This document shows positions 37,507 through 45,235 of a stretch of 64,000 nt of DNA, piece by piece. The notes under the pieces are model-generated. The model was not told the origin of the DNA. It was given only the letters and a program-made list of their open reading frames with translations, and made no database searches. Numbering within the stretch: position 1 is the stretch's first letter; each line of letters opens with the position of its first letter. A program made the translations under genes and the position numbers. Source of the stretch: Endoryza foliicola (GTDB taxonomy: Bacteria > Bacteroidota > Bacteroidia > Chitinophagales > Chitinophagaceae); contig OZ245715.1 of NCBI GenBank assembly GCA_965226965.1, positions 2,046,001 to 2,110,000 of the forward strand, read 5' to 3'.

Positions 37507-37535
37507 GCACGTTATTCAAATAAAAGAAAAACTAT

Positions 37536-38399
37536 ATGTCAGCGGTGAAACTAAAGATCGCCATCCAGAAATCAGGTCGCCTCTACGAAGATTCAACGGC
37601 TTTGCTCAAAGAATGTGGCATCGACTTGAGAAACGTGAAAGACCGTTTAAAAACCGAGAGTGATAATTTTCCTTTGGAAGTATTCTTCCTGCGCGACGAT
37701 GATATTCCTCAATACGTTGAAGACGGTGTAGCAGACATCGGCATCGTGGGTGAAAACGTACTCTTGGAAAAAAACAAGAAAGTAAGCACGATTGAAAAAC
37801 TGGGTTTTGGAAAATGCCGTTTGTCGATCGCCATTCCTAGAAATCAGGAATACGGCGGTGCTGAAAGCTTGGAAGGCAAACGCATCGCAACCAGCTATCC
37901 CTTTCTAGTGTCGCAATACTTGGCAAACCACAATGTTACTGCTGATATTCACGAGATCAGCGGATCGGTTGAAATTGCTCCCGGCATTGGCTTGGCCGAT
38001 GTAGTGGCCGATTTAGTAAGCAGTGGTTCTACCTTATTCATGAATGGGTTGAAAGAGGTAGAAACCATTCTGAAAAGTGAAGCCGTGTTGATTCAGAACA
38101 ATCAACTCAATGAAGAACAACTTCAATTATTGAATACCCTTTTGTTCCGTATTCGCACCGTAAAAAAAGCGAAGAAAAACAAGTACGTTTTGATGAATGT
38201 TCCGAACGAAAAATTAGAAACCGTTGTTTCTTTATTACCCGGTATGAGAAGTCCAACTATTTTGCCCTTGGCCTCTACAGGTTGGAGCAGCGTACACAGC
38301 GTGCTCAGTGAAGCTGAATTCTGGGACAAGATCGAGCAATTGAAAGAAGCAGGTGCAGAGGGGATTTTGGTAGTGCCGATTGAGAAGATGGTGTTGTAG
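37536..38399 (+). CDS. hisG: ATP phosphoribosyltransferase (first step of histidine synthesis)
   Basis: This 287-residue enzyme joins ATP and PRPP, the committed step of the pathway. It is the long form: the catalytic domain (LKIAIQKSGRLYEDS, DDIPQYVEDGVADIGIVGENV, ISGSVEIAPGIGLADVVADLVSSG) is followed by a C-terminal regulatory ACT-like domain (residues ~215-287) that normally allows feedback inhibition by histidine. No hisZ partner is therefore needed. It is the first structural gene after the attenuator. A 387-bp repeat-filled gap separates it from hisD, which is unusual for this operon. Confidence 0.96.
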   Translation: MSAVKLKIAIQKSGRLYEDSTALLKECGIDLRNVKDRLKTESDNFPLEVFFLRDDDIPQYVEDGVADIGIVGENVLLEKNKKVSTIEKLGFGKCRLSIAIPRNQEYGGAESLEGKRIATSYPFLVSQYLANHNVTADIHEISGSVEIAPGIGLADVVADLVSSGSTLFMNGLKEVETILKSEAVLIQNNQLNEEQLQLLNTLLFRIRTVKKAKKNKYVLMNVPNEKLETVVSLLPGMRSPTILPLASTGWSSVHSVLSEAEFWDKIEQLKEAGAEGILVVPIEKMVL

Positions 38400-38462
38400 A
38401 GGAAGGAGGATAAGAGGAGGGAGGAAGGAGGAGAAAAAGAACAAGAAGAAGGACAGGGGGAG
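38398..38462 (+). repeat. Polypurine tract after hisG
   Basis: About 65 nt directly after the hisG stop contain only three pyrimidines and consist of GGAGG/GAAGGAGG-like units. It leads into the dispersed repeat that fills the hisG-hisD gap. Such tracts can slip or form triplex structures. Shorter GGAGGGAGGAGGGAAG tracts recur inside the repeat copies at 38555 and 49934. Confidence 0.65.
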
Positions 38463-38713
38463 TTAATTAATAAATAATCAATTAATAATTAATAATGGAA
38501 TAGCCGGGAGTAATTAATAATTAACAATTAATAATTAATAATGGAGCAGCCGGAAAACAGGAGGGAGGAGGGAGGCTGGTTTTGCGTAGCAAAAGCAGTG
38601 GAGTCTATCCCGTGAGGAACGATACGGGACAGGCGAAGCCGTTGCGGGAAGGGAGGAAATACAGAGAGACTGACAGCGCTGCGAAAACGCTGCGGTCGCT
38701 GCGCCGCCGCGGT
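38463..38713. repeat. Composite dispersed repeat, copy 1 (between hisG and hisD)
   Basis: The element is modular. It has two AATTAATA-type AT modules each followed by a short G-A-x-C/T-A-G-C-C-G-G box, then a purine box (ACAGGAGGGAGGAGGGAG). A variable insert with two hairpins follows (TTTTGC-GTA-GCAAAA, and CCCGT ... ACGGG at 38609-38628), then a box AAATACAGAGAGACTG and a GC end with GCTGCGCCGCCGCGGT. The same modules in the same order occur at 49843-50058 with a different insert. It carries no open frame. It splits hisG from hisD. Confidence 0.75.
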
Positions 38714-38786
38714 GAAAAAACGGACGGCAAAAAGCAATAGAACTTTTTGATACTAAAAAATTAAAACACTCAAATCTCAACAAACT

Positions 38787-40067
38787 ATGAGATTGTATAC
38801 AAATCCGGATAAATCACAATGGTCGGAGATCGTTGCTAGACCCGTGATGGACGCACAAAAACTGGAAAAAACCGTTCGGAAGATTTTAGAGAAAGTGTCG
38901 GACAAAGGCGATAAAGCCGTAAAAAAATTCACCAAAGAATTGGATGGCATTTCATTGAAGCGCTTGCTCGTTACTGAAAAAGAATGGAAGCAAGGCATTG
39001 CCTCGCTCGATCCGGCTTTGAAAGCCGCCATGGATCAAGCCGCTGCCAATATTAGAAAATTCCACGAAGCACAACAAAGCGAAGTGCAGGTAATTGAGAC
39101 CATGCCCGGTATTCAATGCTGGCGCAAATCCATAGCCATCGAAAAAGTGGGCTTGTACATTCCGGGTGGCACCGCTCCATTATTTTCTACCATATTGATG
39201 TTGGGCATTCCTGCTCAAATTGCAGGCTGTAAAGAAATTGTGTTGTGCTCTCCTCCCAATAAAGAAGGAGGCTTGCATCCGGCTATTCTCTATGCTGCCA
39301 AATTAGTGGGCGTAACCGTTCTTGCTAAATGCGGCGGTGCGCAAGCGATCGGCGCCATGGCCTATGGAACCGATTCTATTCCCGCTGTATATAAAGTATT
39401 TGGTCCCGGAAATCAATACGTCACTTGTGCGAAACAGTTAGTGCAACAATCGGGTACTGCAATCGACATGCCAGCCGGACCTAGCGAAGTTGCAGTGTTT
39501 GCCGATGCAACCGCCAATGTTGATTTTGTGGCAGCCGACCTTCTTTCACAAGCAGAACACGGGATCGATAGTCAAGTAATTTGTGTTACAACAGATGCTA
39601 GTCTTCCCGAAAAATTGAAAGAAGCCGTAGCACAGCAGCTTTCTCAATTGCCCCGCAAACACTTGGCCGATCAGGCATTGGAGAACAGCAAGATAGTGGT
39701 AGTGAAAGACCGTGATACAGCGCTACAATTGCTAAATGCCTATGCTGCTGAACATTTGATCTTGAATTGCGAAGACCCACAAGCACTGATTCCCTCCATT
39801 GTTAATGCGGGATCTGTTTTCTTAGGAGCCTATACTCCGGAAAGTGTGGGCGATTATGCCAGTGGTACCAACCACACCCTTCCCACCAATGGTTATGCGA
39901 AAGCATACAGCGGTGTGAGTCTGGATAGTTTTGTGAAGAAAGTAACCTTCCAGCAATTGTCTAAAGAAGGACTCCAAGCAATTGGCACAACTGTTACTAC
40001 CATGGCCGAGGCAGAGGGACTGCTAGCGCACGCCAATGCGGTAACGGTTCGATTAAAAACATTATAA
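38787..40067 (+). CDS. hisD: Histidinol dehydrogenase
   Basis: The 426-residue enzyme catalyses the last two NAD-dependent oxidations from histidinol to histidine. Signature segments are ARPVMD near the N-terminus, VGLYIPGGTAPLFSTILML, VFGPGNQYVTCAKQLV, DMPAGPSEVAVFAD, DLLSQAEHGIDSQ (zinc and catalytic Glu/His region) and GDYASGTNHTLPT. All motifs look intact. hisC follows after 10 bp. The long repeat-bearing leader (38400-38786) may reduce or insulate its expression relative to hisG. Confidence 0.97.
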   Translation: MRLYTNPDKSQWSEIVARPVMDAQKLEKTVRKILEKVSDKGDKAVKKFTKELDGISLKRLLVTEKEWKQGIASLDPALKAAMDQAAANIRKFHEAQQSEVQVIETMPGIQCWRKSIAIEKVGLYIPGGTAPLFSTILMLGIPAQIAGCKEIVLCSPPNKEGGLHPAILYAAKLVGVTVLAKCGGAQAIGAMAYGTDSIPAVYKVFGPGNQYVTCAKQLVQQSGTAIDMPAGPSEVAVFADATANVDFVAADLLSQAEHGIDSQVICVTTDASLPEKLKEAVAQQLSQLPRKHLADQALENSKIVVVKDRDTALQLLNAYAAEHLILNCEDPQALIPSIVNAGSVFLGAYTPESVGDYASGTNHTLPTNGYAKAYSGVSLDSFVKKVTFQQLSKEGLQAIGTTVTTMAEAEGLLAHANAVTVRLKTL

Positions 40068-40077
40068 TTCGATAGCG

Positions 40078-41130
40078 ATGAATTTTGATATTAACAATCT
40101 ACTGCGTGATAATATCCGCAATTTGGTTCCTTACTCTTCTGCAAGAGACGAGTTTAAAGGAGAAGCGAGTGTGTACTTAGATGCCAATGAAAACAGCTTG
40201 GGCTCGCCCCTCACCAAATGGTATCATCGTTATCCGGATCCCCTACAGTGGGCCATTAAAGAAAAACTGTCTGCCATTAAAGCCGTAAAACCGGAACAAA
40301 TTTTCCTAGGTAATGGAAGTGATGAATGCATCGACGTATTGATTCGTGCGGTATGCGAACCGGGGATCGATAATATCTTGATTTGTCCGCCTACTTATGG
40401 CATGTATTCGGTAAGCGCGAATATCAATAATGTGAAAATTAAGTCGGTGCCCTTGACGCCCGATTTTCAACTCGATATTCCCGCCATTGATGCAGCCATC
40501 GACGATCATACTAAAATGATCTTCCTTTGTTCGCCGAATAACCCTACCGGCAATTCTTTGAATAGAGCCGATGTAGAAGTATTGCTCAATAACTATTTCG
40601 GGTTGATTGTGATTGATGAAGCCTATATCAACTTTTCGCGTCAGCCTTCTTATACTCGCGATTTAGTGGAATTCCCCCAATTAGTGGTAATGCAAACCCT
40701 GAGTAAAGCCTGGGGATTGGCAGCGCTCCGCGTGGGAATGGCATTCGCCAGTAAAGCCATCATTGATGTGATGAACAAAGTGAAACCTCCCTATAATATC
40801 AACCAAGCATCTCAAGATTTGGTGCTAAAAGCCTTGGAAGAAGTGGGTCAGGTGAACGATATGATTCGAATTTTGGTGGAAGAAAGAGATAAACTGGCCG
40901 CTGAATTGACCACCGTTCCCGGAGTAGAAAAAGTGTATCCTTCCGATGCGAACTTCTTGTTGGTAAAAGTAAAAGACGGAAGGGCCGTATACGATTACCT
41001 TCTTACTCAAGGAATTGTGGTTCGGGATCGGAGTAACGTCACTTTATGCGAGGGTTGTTTAAGAGTAACCGTAGGTACCCCCGCCGAGAATCAAACACTG
41101 GTCGCCGCTCTTAAAAATTATTCAAAATAA
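40078..41130 (+). CDS. hisC: Histidinol-phosphate aminotransferase
   Basis: This 350-residue PLP enzyme of fold type I makes histidinol phosphate from imidazole acetol phosphate and glutamate. The PLP Lys is Lys210 in QTLSKAWGLAALRVG. SPNNPTGN (about residues 152-159), VIDEAYINF and the C-terminal R-V-T-V-G-T (substrate phosphate/carboxylate contact) are present. It is co-transcribed with hisD (10 bp gap). The next his gene, hisB, is 1.8 kb further on after two unrelated genes. Confidence 0.97.
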   Translation: MNFDINNLLRDNIRNLVPYSSARDEFKGEASVYLDANENSLGSPLTKWYHRYPDPLQWAIKEKLSAIKAVKPEQIFLGNGSDECIDVLIRAVCEPGIDNILICPPTYGMYSVSANINNVKIKSVPLTPDFQLDIPAIDAAIDDHTKMIFLCSPNNPTGNSLNRADVEVLLNNYFGLIVIDEAYINFSRQPSYTRDLVEFPQLVVMQTLSKAWGLAALRVGMAFASKAIIDVMNKVKPPYNINQASQDLVLKALEEVGQVNDMIRILVEERDKLAAELTTVPGVEKVYPSDANFLLVKVKDGRAVYDYLLTQGIVVRDRSNVTLCEGCLRVTVGTPAENQTLVAALKNYSK

Positions 41131-41175
41131 GGGTGGTAAATAAGTTAAATTGCGATTCGCATAAACTAAAATAAC

Positions 41176-42438
41176 ATGATGAAAACCTTGCTTCGCACAA
41201 CTGCATTGGCCGCCTTAGCGGTTCCATTTTTGTTTGCCAGCTCATTACATAAGTATTGGCTGCCGGTAGAACAAATCAAATTAAAAGTTCCGGAAGGATT
41301 TACCGCCACTACCATCGCCGCTAATAAAGGCCGCGCTCGTCATATTGCGGTGAACACCAATGGTGACGTGTTTGTGAAATTGGAGCGTTTAAGTGGGGGT
41401 GCCGGAATTTTACGCCTTCGCGATACGAATAAAGACGGCTTTTTGGATGATACCTTGAAATTCGGTAACTACATCGGTACCGGTATCGCCATCAAGAACG
41501 GTTATTTGTATGCTTCATCAAACGATGATGTGTTTCGTTACAAATTGAAAGCAAACGGTGATATTGAAAACATCGAGAACCCTGATAAGATTGTGAGCGG
41601 ATTGGTGAATAAGAACCAGCACGCTTCTAAATCATTGGCACTCGACAATGCCGGAAACATTTATGTAAACATCGGTGCCCCAAGCAATGTATGTCAGGAA
41701 AGCGATCGCAAGAAAGGTTCTAAAGGAATGATGCCTTGCCCCATTCTGGAAACAGCCGGTGGGATTTGGCAATTCAAAGCAGATAAACTCAATCAAACCT
41801 ATGCCGATGGCGTTCGCTATGCTACAGGTTTGAGAAACGTAGTGGGATTGGATTGGAACAGTGACGCAAACGACTTGTTTGTAATGCAACACGGTCGTGA
41901 TATGTTGTTCCAAGATTTTCCCGAAATGTTCGATGCGAAAGCTGGTGCCAACAGCCCTGCTGAAGAAATGTTCCGTATTAAGAAAGGAGTTGACTGCGGA
42001 TGGCCCTATTGTTATTTCGACAACGATAAGAAGTTGAAATTGTTGAACCCTGAATACGGCGGCAATCGTGAGAAAGAAGATATCTGTGCTACCAAAGAAC
42101 ATTCTGTAGCGCAATATCCAGGTCACATGGCTCCCAACGGTTTGTTGTTCTATACCGGAAATCAATTCCCCGCTAAGTACAAAAATGGTGCTTTCATTGC
42201 CTTCCATGGTTCTTGGAACAGACCACCCGAGCCTCAATATGGTTATTTCGTGGTATTCCAACCATTCAAGAACGGCGTTCCTTCAGGTGAGTGGGAAGTA
42301 TTCGCTGATGGCTTTGCAGGCGAGAACATCAATCGTGCAAAATACCGTCCTTGTGGCTTAGCTCAAGGTCCCGATGGATCTATCTATGTTACCGACGACA
42401 ATGCCGGTATGATTTGGAAAGTATCGTATAAAAAATAA
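41176..42438 (+). CDS. Exported sugar dehydrogenase (glucose/sorbosone dehydrogenase-like, beta-propeller)
   Basis: The 420-residue protein has a signal peptide (KTLLRTTALAALAVPFLFASS). Its beta-propeller is typical of soluble quinoprotein glucose/sorbosone dehydrogenases: FTATTIAANKGRARHIAVN, YATGLRNVVGLDWN, MQHGRDMLFQ, WPYCYFD, GHMAPNGLLFYTG, AFHGSWNRPP. Such proteins oxidise sugars in the periplasm with PQQ or related quinones. The c-type cytochrome gene 6 bp downstream is the likely electron acceptor. The pair sits inside the his locus between hisC (45 bp) and hisB. The cofactor cannot be proved from sequence. Confidence 0.85.
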   Translation: MMKTLLRTTALAALAVPFLFASSLHKYWLPVEQIKLKVPEGFTATTIAANKGRARHIAVNTNGDVFVKLERLSGGAGILRLRDTNKDGFLDDTLKFGNYIGTGIAIKNGYLYASSNDDVFRYKLKANGDIENIENPDKIVSGLVNKNQHASKSLALDNAGNIYVNIGAPSNVCQESDRKKGSKGMMPCPILETAGGIWQFKADKLNQTYADGVRYATGLRNVVGLDWNSDANDLFVMQHGRDMLFQDFPEMFDAKAGANSPAEEMFRIKKGVDCGWPYCYFDNDKKLKLLNPEYGGNREKEDICATKEHSVAQYPGHMAPNGLLFYTGNQFPAKYKNGAFIAFHGSWNRPPEPQYGYFVVFQPFKNGVPSGEWEVFADGFAGENINRAKYRPCGLAQGPDGSIYVTDDNAGMIWKVSYKK

Positions 42439-42444
42439 GGATAC

Positions 42445-42867
42445 ATGAAAAAGTATTGGATTGCCTCATTGCTATTAGTTACAACAGGAGCGCTTTTGAT
42501 GAGTTATACCGCTCCTCAACCGGCTCCTTTGAAAGCAGCCATGACAAGAGGTAAGAAAGTGTACGACGAAGTGTGCATGGCCTGTCACCAAGCAGATGCC
42601 GGTGGGGTTCCTAGAATGAATCCGCCACTGATCAAAACAAAATATGTATTGGGCGATAAGAAGGCCTTGATCAAAATTGTTTTGAAAGGATTGAAAGGGG
42701 GAGAAGTAGAGATCGATGGAGATCGTTATGAAAACCCCATGCCTCCGCAAGAATCGGTATTGACCGATCAACAAATTGCGGATGTGTTGACCTATGTTCG
42801 AAACAGTTTTGGTAACAAAGCGAGTTTGGTAACACCGGCCGAAGTAAAAGCTCAAAGAGGAAAATAA
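42445..42867 (+). CDS. Periplasmic c-type cytochrome, partner of the sugar dehydrogenase
   Basis: The 140-residue product has a signal sequence or anchor (KKYWIASLLLVTTGALLMSY). A single heme c motif C44-M-A-C47-H48 is followed by the usual Gly-Val-Pro-Arg-Met-Asn-Pro-Pro-Leu. Met100 in NPMPPQ is the probable sixth heme ligand. It is 6 bp after the dehydrogenase gene, so the two form an electron-transfer pair. The unit ends in a strong terminator (42891-42923) just before hisB. Confidence 0.9.
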   Translation: MKKYWIASLLLVTTGALLMSYTAPQPAPLKAAMTRGKKVYDEVCMACHQADAGGVPRMNPPLIKTKYVLGDKKALIKIVLKGLKGGEVEIDGDRYENPMPPQESVLTDQQIADVLTYVRNSFGNKASLVTPAEVKAQRGK

Positions 42868-42890
42868 TCCTCCATAGAATAAGTAACTTG

Positions 42891-42923
42891 CAAGCTGTTT
42901 CAATTTGAAACAGCTTGTTTTTT
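42891..42923 (+). terminator. Intrinsic terminator between cytochrome c gene and hisB
   Basis: CAAGCTGTTTC-AATTT-GAAACAGCTTG is a perfect 11-bp stem followed by TTTTTT. It ends 10 bp before the hisB ATG, which leaves no room for a separate promoter after it. hisB then needs readthrough, a promoter overlapping the hairpin, or regulated antitermination. Confidence 0.85.
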
Positions 42924-42933
42924 AAAGAATCGT

Positions 42934-44076
42934 ATGAAACGTTGTTTATTTATCGATCGCGATGGTACGCTTATTTTAGAAGCACCACCTACTTATCAGT
43001 TAGACAGTTTTGATAAACTCACATTCTATCCAAAAGTGTTTGAGTTCTTGGGTAAGATTGCCAAAGAACTCGATTATGAATTGGTAATGCCTACCAATCA
43101 GGATGGATTGGGAACTGCAACCTTTCCCGAAGATACCTTCTGGCCTTTGCACAATTTTGTGATCAAAAGTCTGGAAAACGAAGGGATCAAATTTGAAGAG
43201 GTATTGATCGATAAAACCTACCCTCATGAAAATGCTCCCACCCGTAAACCGGGCACCGGCATGTTCACCAAATACATCAACAATCCTGAATACGATTTGG
43301 CCAATTCATTTGTAATTGGTGATCGAATTACCGATATGCAACTCGCTAAAAATCTAGGTTGCAAAGGTATTTGGATGGTAGAAGATCCAACACTCGGCGC
43401 TGCTGAAATTCAAGACCAAGTAGCGCTGTTGAGAGAAGAAACGGTGGTATTGGAATCAACCGATTGGCAGAAAATTTATGAGTTCTTGAAATTGGGATTG
43501 AGAAGGGTGAATCACGATCGCAATACCAACGAAACACAAATTCATGTAGAGTTGAATTTGGATGGAACCGGTAAAGCGAATATTCATACCGGACTCGGAT
43601 TCTTTGATCACATGCTTGATCAAATTGCCCGTCACGGCTCTATGGATTTAACCGTGATTGCAAAAGGAGATCTGCACATCGACGAACATCATACCATTGA
43701 AGATACAGGTATCGCACTCGGCGAAGCATTCGGAAAAGCCTTGGCCGATAAGCGTGGAATAGAGCGCTACGGATTTGCACTTCCTATGGACGAAGCCGAA
43801 GCAAAAGTGTTGATTGATTTTGGCGGACGCAATTGGATTGTATGGAATGCTCTGTTCAAACGTGAACGCATCGGTGAAATGCCAACAGAAATGTTCTTCC
43901 ATTTCTTCAAAAGCTTCAGTGATGCAGCGAAATGTAATTTGAACATTGAATGTCACGGCGACAACGAGCACCATAAAATCGAAGCGATCTTCAAAGCCTT
44001 CGCCAAAGCCATTCGCATGGCAGTAAAACGAGACCCGATGAAGAATTATTTACCGTCGACGAAAGGAGTACTTTGA
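42934..44076 (+). CDS. hisB: Bifunctional histidinol-phosphatase / imidazoleglycerol-phosphate dehydratase
   Basis: The 380-residue fusion has an N-terminal HAD phosphatase domain with the nucleophile pair Asp8-x-Asp10 (FIDRDGTL) and a Cys/His zinc-type region (YPHENAPTRKPGTGMF). The C-terminal dehydratase shows GLGFFDHMLDQIARHG, DEHHTIEDTGIALGEAF and CHGDNEHHKIEAIFKAFAKA, the His/Glu manganese-binding sites. It catalyses steps 6 and 8 of the pathway. Bifunctional hisB is known from Enterobacteria and Bacteroidota. The downstream genes usual for Bacteroidota (hisH, hisA, hisF, hisI) do not follow; a repeat-rich gap begins instead. Confidence 0.97.
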   Translation: MKRCLFIDRDGTLILEAPPTYQLDSFDKLTFYPKVFEFLGKIAKELDYELVMPTNQDGLGTATFPEDTFWPLHNFVIKSLENEGIKFEEVLIDKTYPHENAPTRKPGTGMFTKYINNPEYDLANSFVIGDRITDMQLAKNLGCKGIWMVEDPTLGAAEIQDQVALLREETVVLESTDWQKIYEFLKLGLRRVNHDRNTNETQIHVELNLDGTGKANIHTGLGFFDHMLDQIARHGSMDLTVIAKGDLHIDEHHTIEDTGIALGEAFGKALADKRGIERYGFALPMDEAEAKVLIDFGGRNWIVWNALFKRERIGEMPTEMFFHFFKSFSDAAKCNLNIECHGDNEHHKIEAIFKAFAKAIRMAVKRDPMKNYLPSTKGVL

Positions 44077-44091
44077 GGAATTAATAGTTTA

Positions 44092-44140
44092 GAATTAATA
44101 ATTAATAATGAGGCCCACACTATTGTGTGAGGCCTTTTTC
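44092..44140 (+). terminator. AT module plus terminator hairpin after hisB
   Basis: AATTAATAATTAATAATG is followed by AGGCC-CACAC-TATT-GTGTG-A-GGCCT and a T-rich run. It likely ends the hisB transcript. A near-identical copy with TATTTT in place of TATTGT lies at 45236-45288, so the terminator is part of a dispersed repeat. Confidence 0.7.
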
Positions 44141-44296
44141 TTTTTAATGAAATAGAGACAGGCTTGAAATGGAATTCTAACTTCTCAAAAAGATGTTCTA
44201 TTGCAATCATGCCACTTGAGAATTTCAATTCATTAATGTTATAGAGCGTTACCTGCATTTAAAAGAACAATCTACTTTCTATGCTACTCTTCCAAC

Positions 44297-44381
44297 CGAT
44301 ATTTTGAGTGGGCCCCACAAGGTCCCTGAGTATCCCGAAGGGATTATCGAAGGGCCGATGTGGGGGCCACGAAAAATATCG
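44297..44381. repeat. 84-bp imperfect palindrome
   Basis: The left arm CGATATTTTGAGTGGGCCCC pairs with the right arm GGGGGCCACGAAAAATATCG, with CCACA/TGTGG completing the inner stem. The loop has a smaller CCC-GAA-GGG hairpin. It could form a long RNA stem or cruciform. Confidence 0.65.
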
Positions 44382-44404
44382 AATGTTTAATAAAAAAATG
44401 AGGG

Positions 44405-44455
44405 GTCATTCCGAACGACTGAGTTTGCAAAGCAAACGAAGGAGAGAGGAACCTC
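44405..44455 (+). repeat. REP-like element, left copy
   Basis: It begins GTCATTCCGA and ends AGAGAGGAACCTC, with an internal hairpin GTTTGC-AAA-GCAAAC (44423-44437). An inverted copy lies at 44953-45004 with a different but equally paired hairpin. Confidence 0.7.
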
Positions 44456-44515
44456 AGAACGGGTTTTATAGAAGGAATCTGATTTCGAAGCCCTGACGCT
44501 TCACGCTATTAATTG

Positions 44516-44735
44516 CTAAGTAATTGAGTTGTTGAGTTTTTTAGTTCTTAAGTTGTTGCACTATTGAAGAATGGAGCCGATCTTCAGGCAAAAATGCCCA
44601 AAAGCACAAATTCAAACCAGTGTCTTGTGCAAAGCCCCAAACACAAAAACTAAACAATAGGTTTAGTGAAAAAAATAGTTTCAAAACCGTCTCTTCTCTA
44701 ACAACACATTGTTAGTTTCCTTTATCAAATGCCAA
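44516..44735. repeat. Direct duplication, copy 1 (offset 215 bp)
   Basis: The unit runs from an octamer-like tract (TTGAGTTGTTGAGTTTTTTA) through AGCACAAATTCAAACCAGTG and CTTGTGCAAAGCCCCAAAC to CGTCTCTTCT and CTAACAACACATT. The same order recurs from 44736. No coding potential is seen. Confidence 0.7.
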
Positions 44736-44952
44736 GCTCTTAAGTTATTTAGTTTTTAAGTTCTTCAGTTGCTACACTATTGACGCATGGCACTCATGTC
44801 CACGCAAGAATACCAAAAGCACAAATTCAAACCAGTGTCTTGTGCAAAGCCCCAAACTCAAAAACTAAACAACTAAATCACTAAAGAACTAACCAACGAG
44901 TTTAGTGAAAAAAAATAGTTTCAAAGCCGTCTCTTCTTTAACAACACATTTT
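44736..44952. repeat. Direct duplication, copy 2
   Basis: It matches copy 1 at an offset of 215 bp (AGCACAAATT at 44603 and 44818). It carries an extra octanucleotide-period tract (CAACTAAATCACTAAAGAAC, near 44870) that copy 1 lacks. This suggests expansion or contraction of that tract. Confidence 0.68.
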
Positions 44953-45004
44953 GAGTTTCCTCTCTCGCTGCGGCTGCTTCGCAGCCTCGCTCGATCGGAA
45001 TGAC
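44953..45004 (-). repeat. REP-like element, right (inverted) copy
   Basis: Read on the minus strand it begins GTCATTCCGA and ends AGAGAGGAAACTC. Its hairpin GGCTGC-GAA-GCAGCC differs from the left copy at two stem pairs, both compensated. The two copies face each other around the duplicated segment. Confidence 0.7.
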
Positions 45005-45235
45005 GGGGATTTTTTAAAAAGAACCCAGATTTCTCGCATACTTCTTCAGGCCTTTGGCCTTTCGAAGCATGCTCGAAATGGCTTCGGACATCGTTTTCTT
45101 CATAGATGGACGAATGGAACTTAAAAAATGAAATCATTTTGAATATATAAGCAGTATGCGACAGAGAAAATGTAAGAGAAAGCAGTCTTGCTTTTTGATG
45201 CCATCAGTTTTTCTTGATTAGCCATTAGCACAACG

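Noticed and set aside
41632..42261. 209-codon open frame antisense to the sugar dehydrogenase
   Set aside because: The sense strand encodes a clear family protein. The antisense product has no recognisable domain.
44308..44496. Small open frame over the palindrome and REP-like element
   Set aside because: The sequence is made of repeat elements and gives a product with no domain or start signal.
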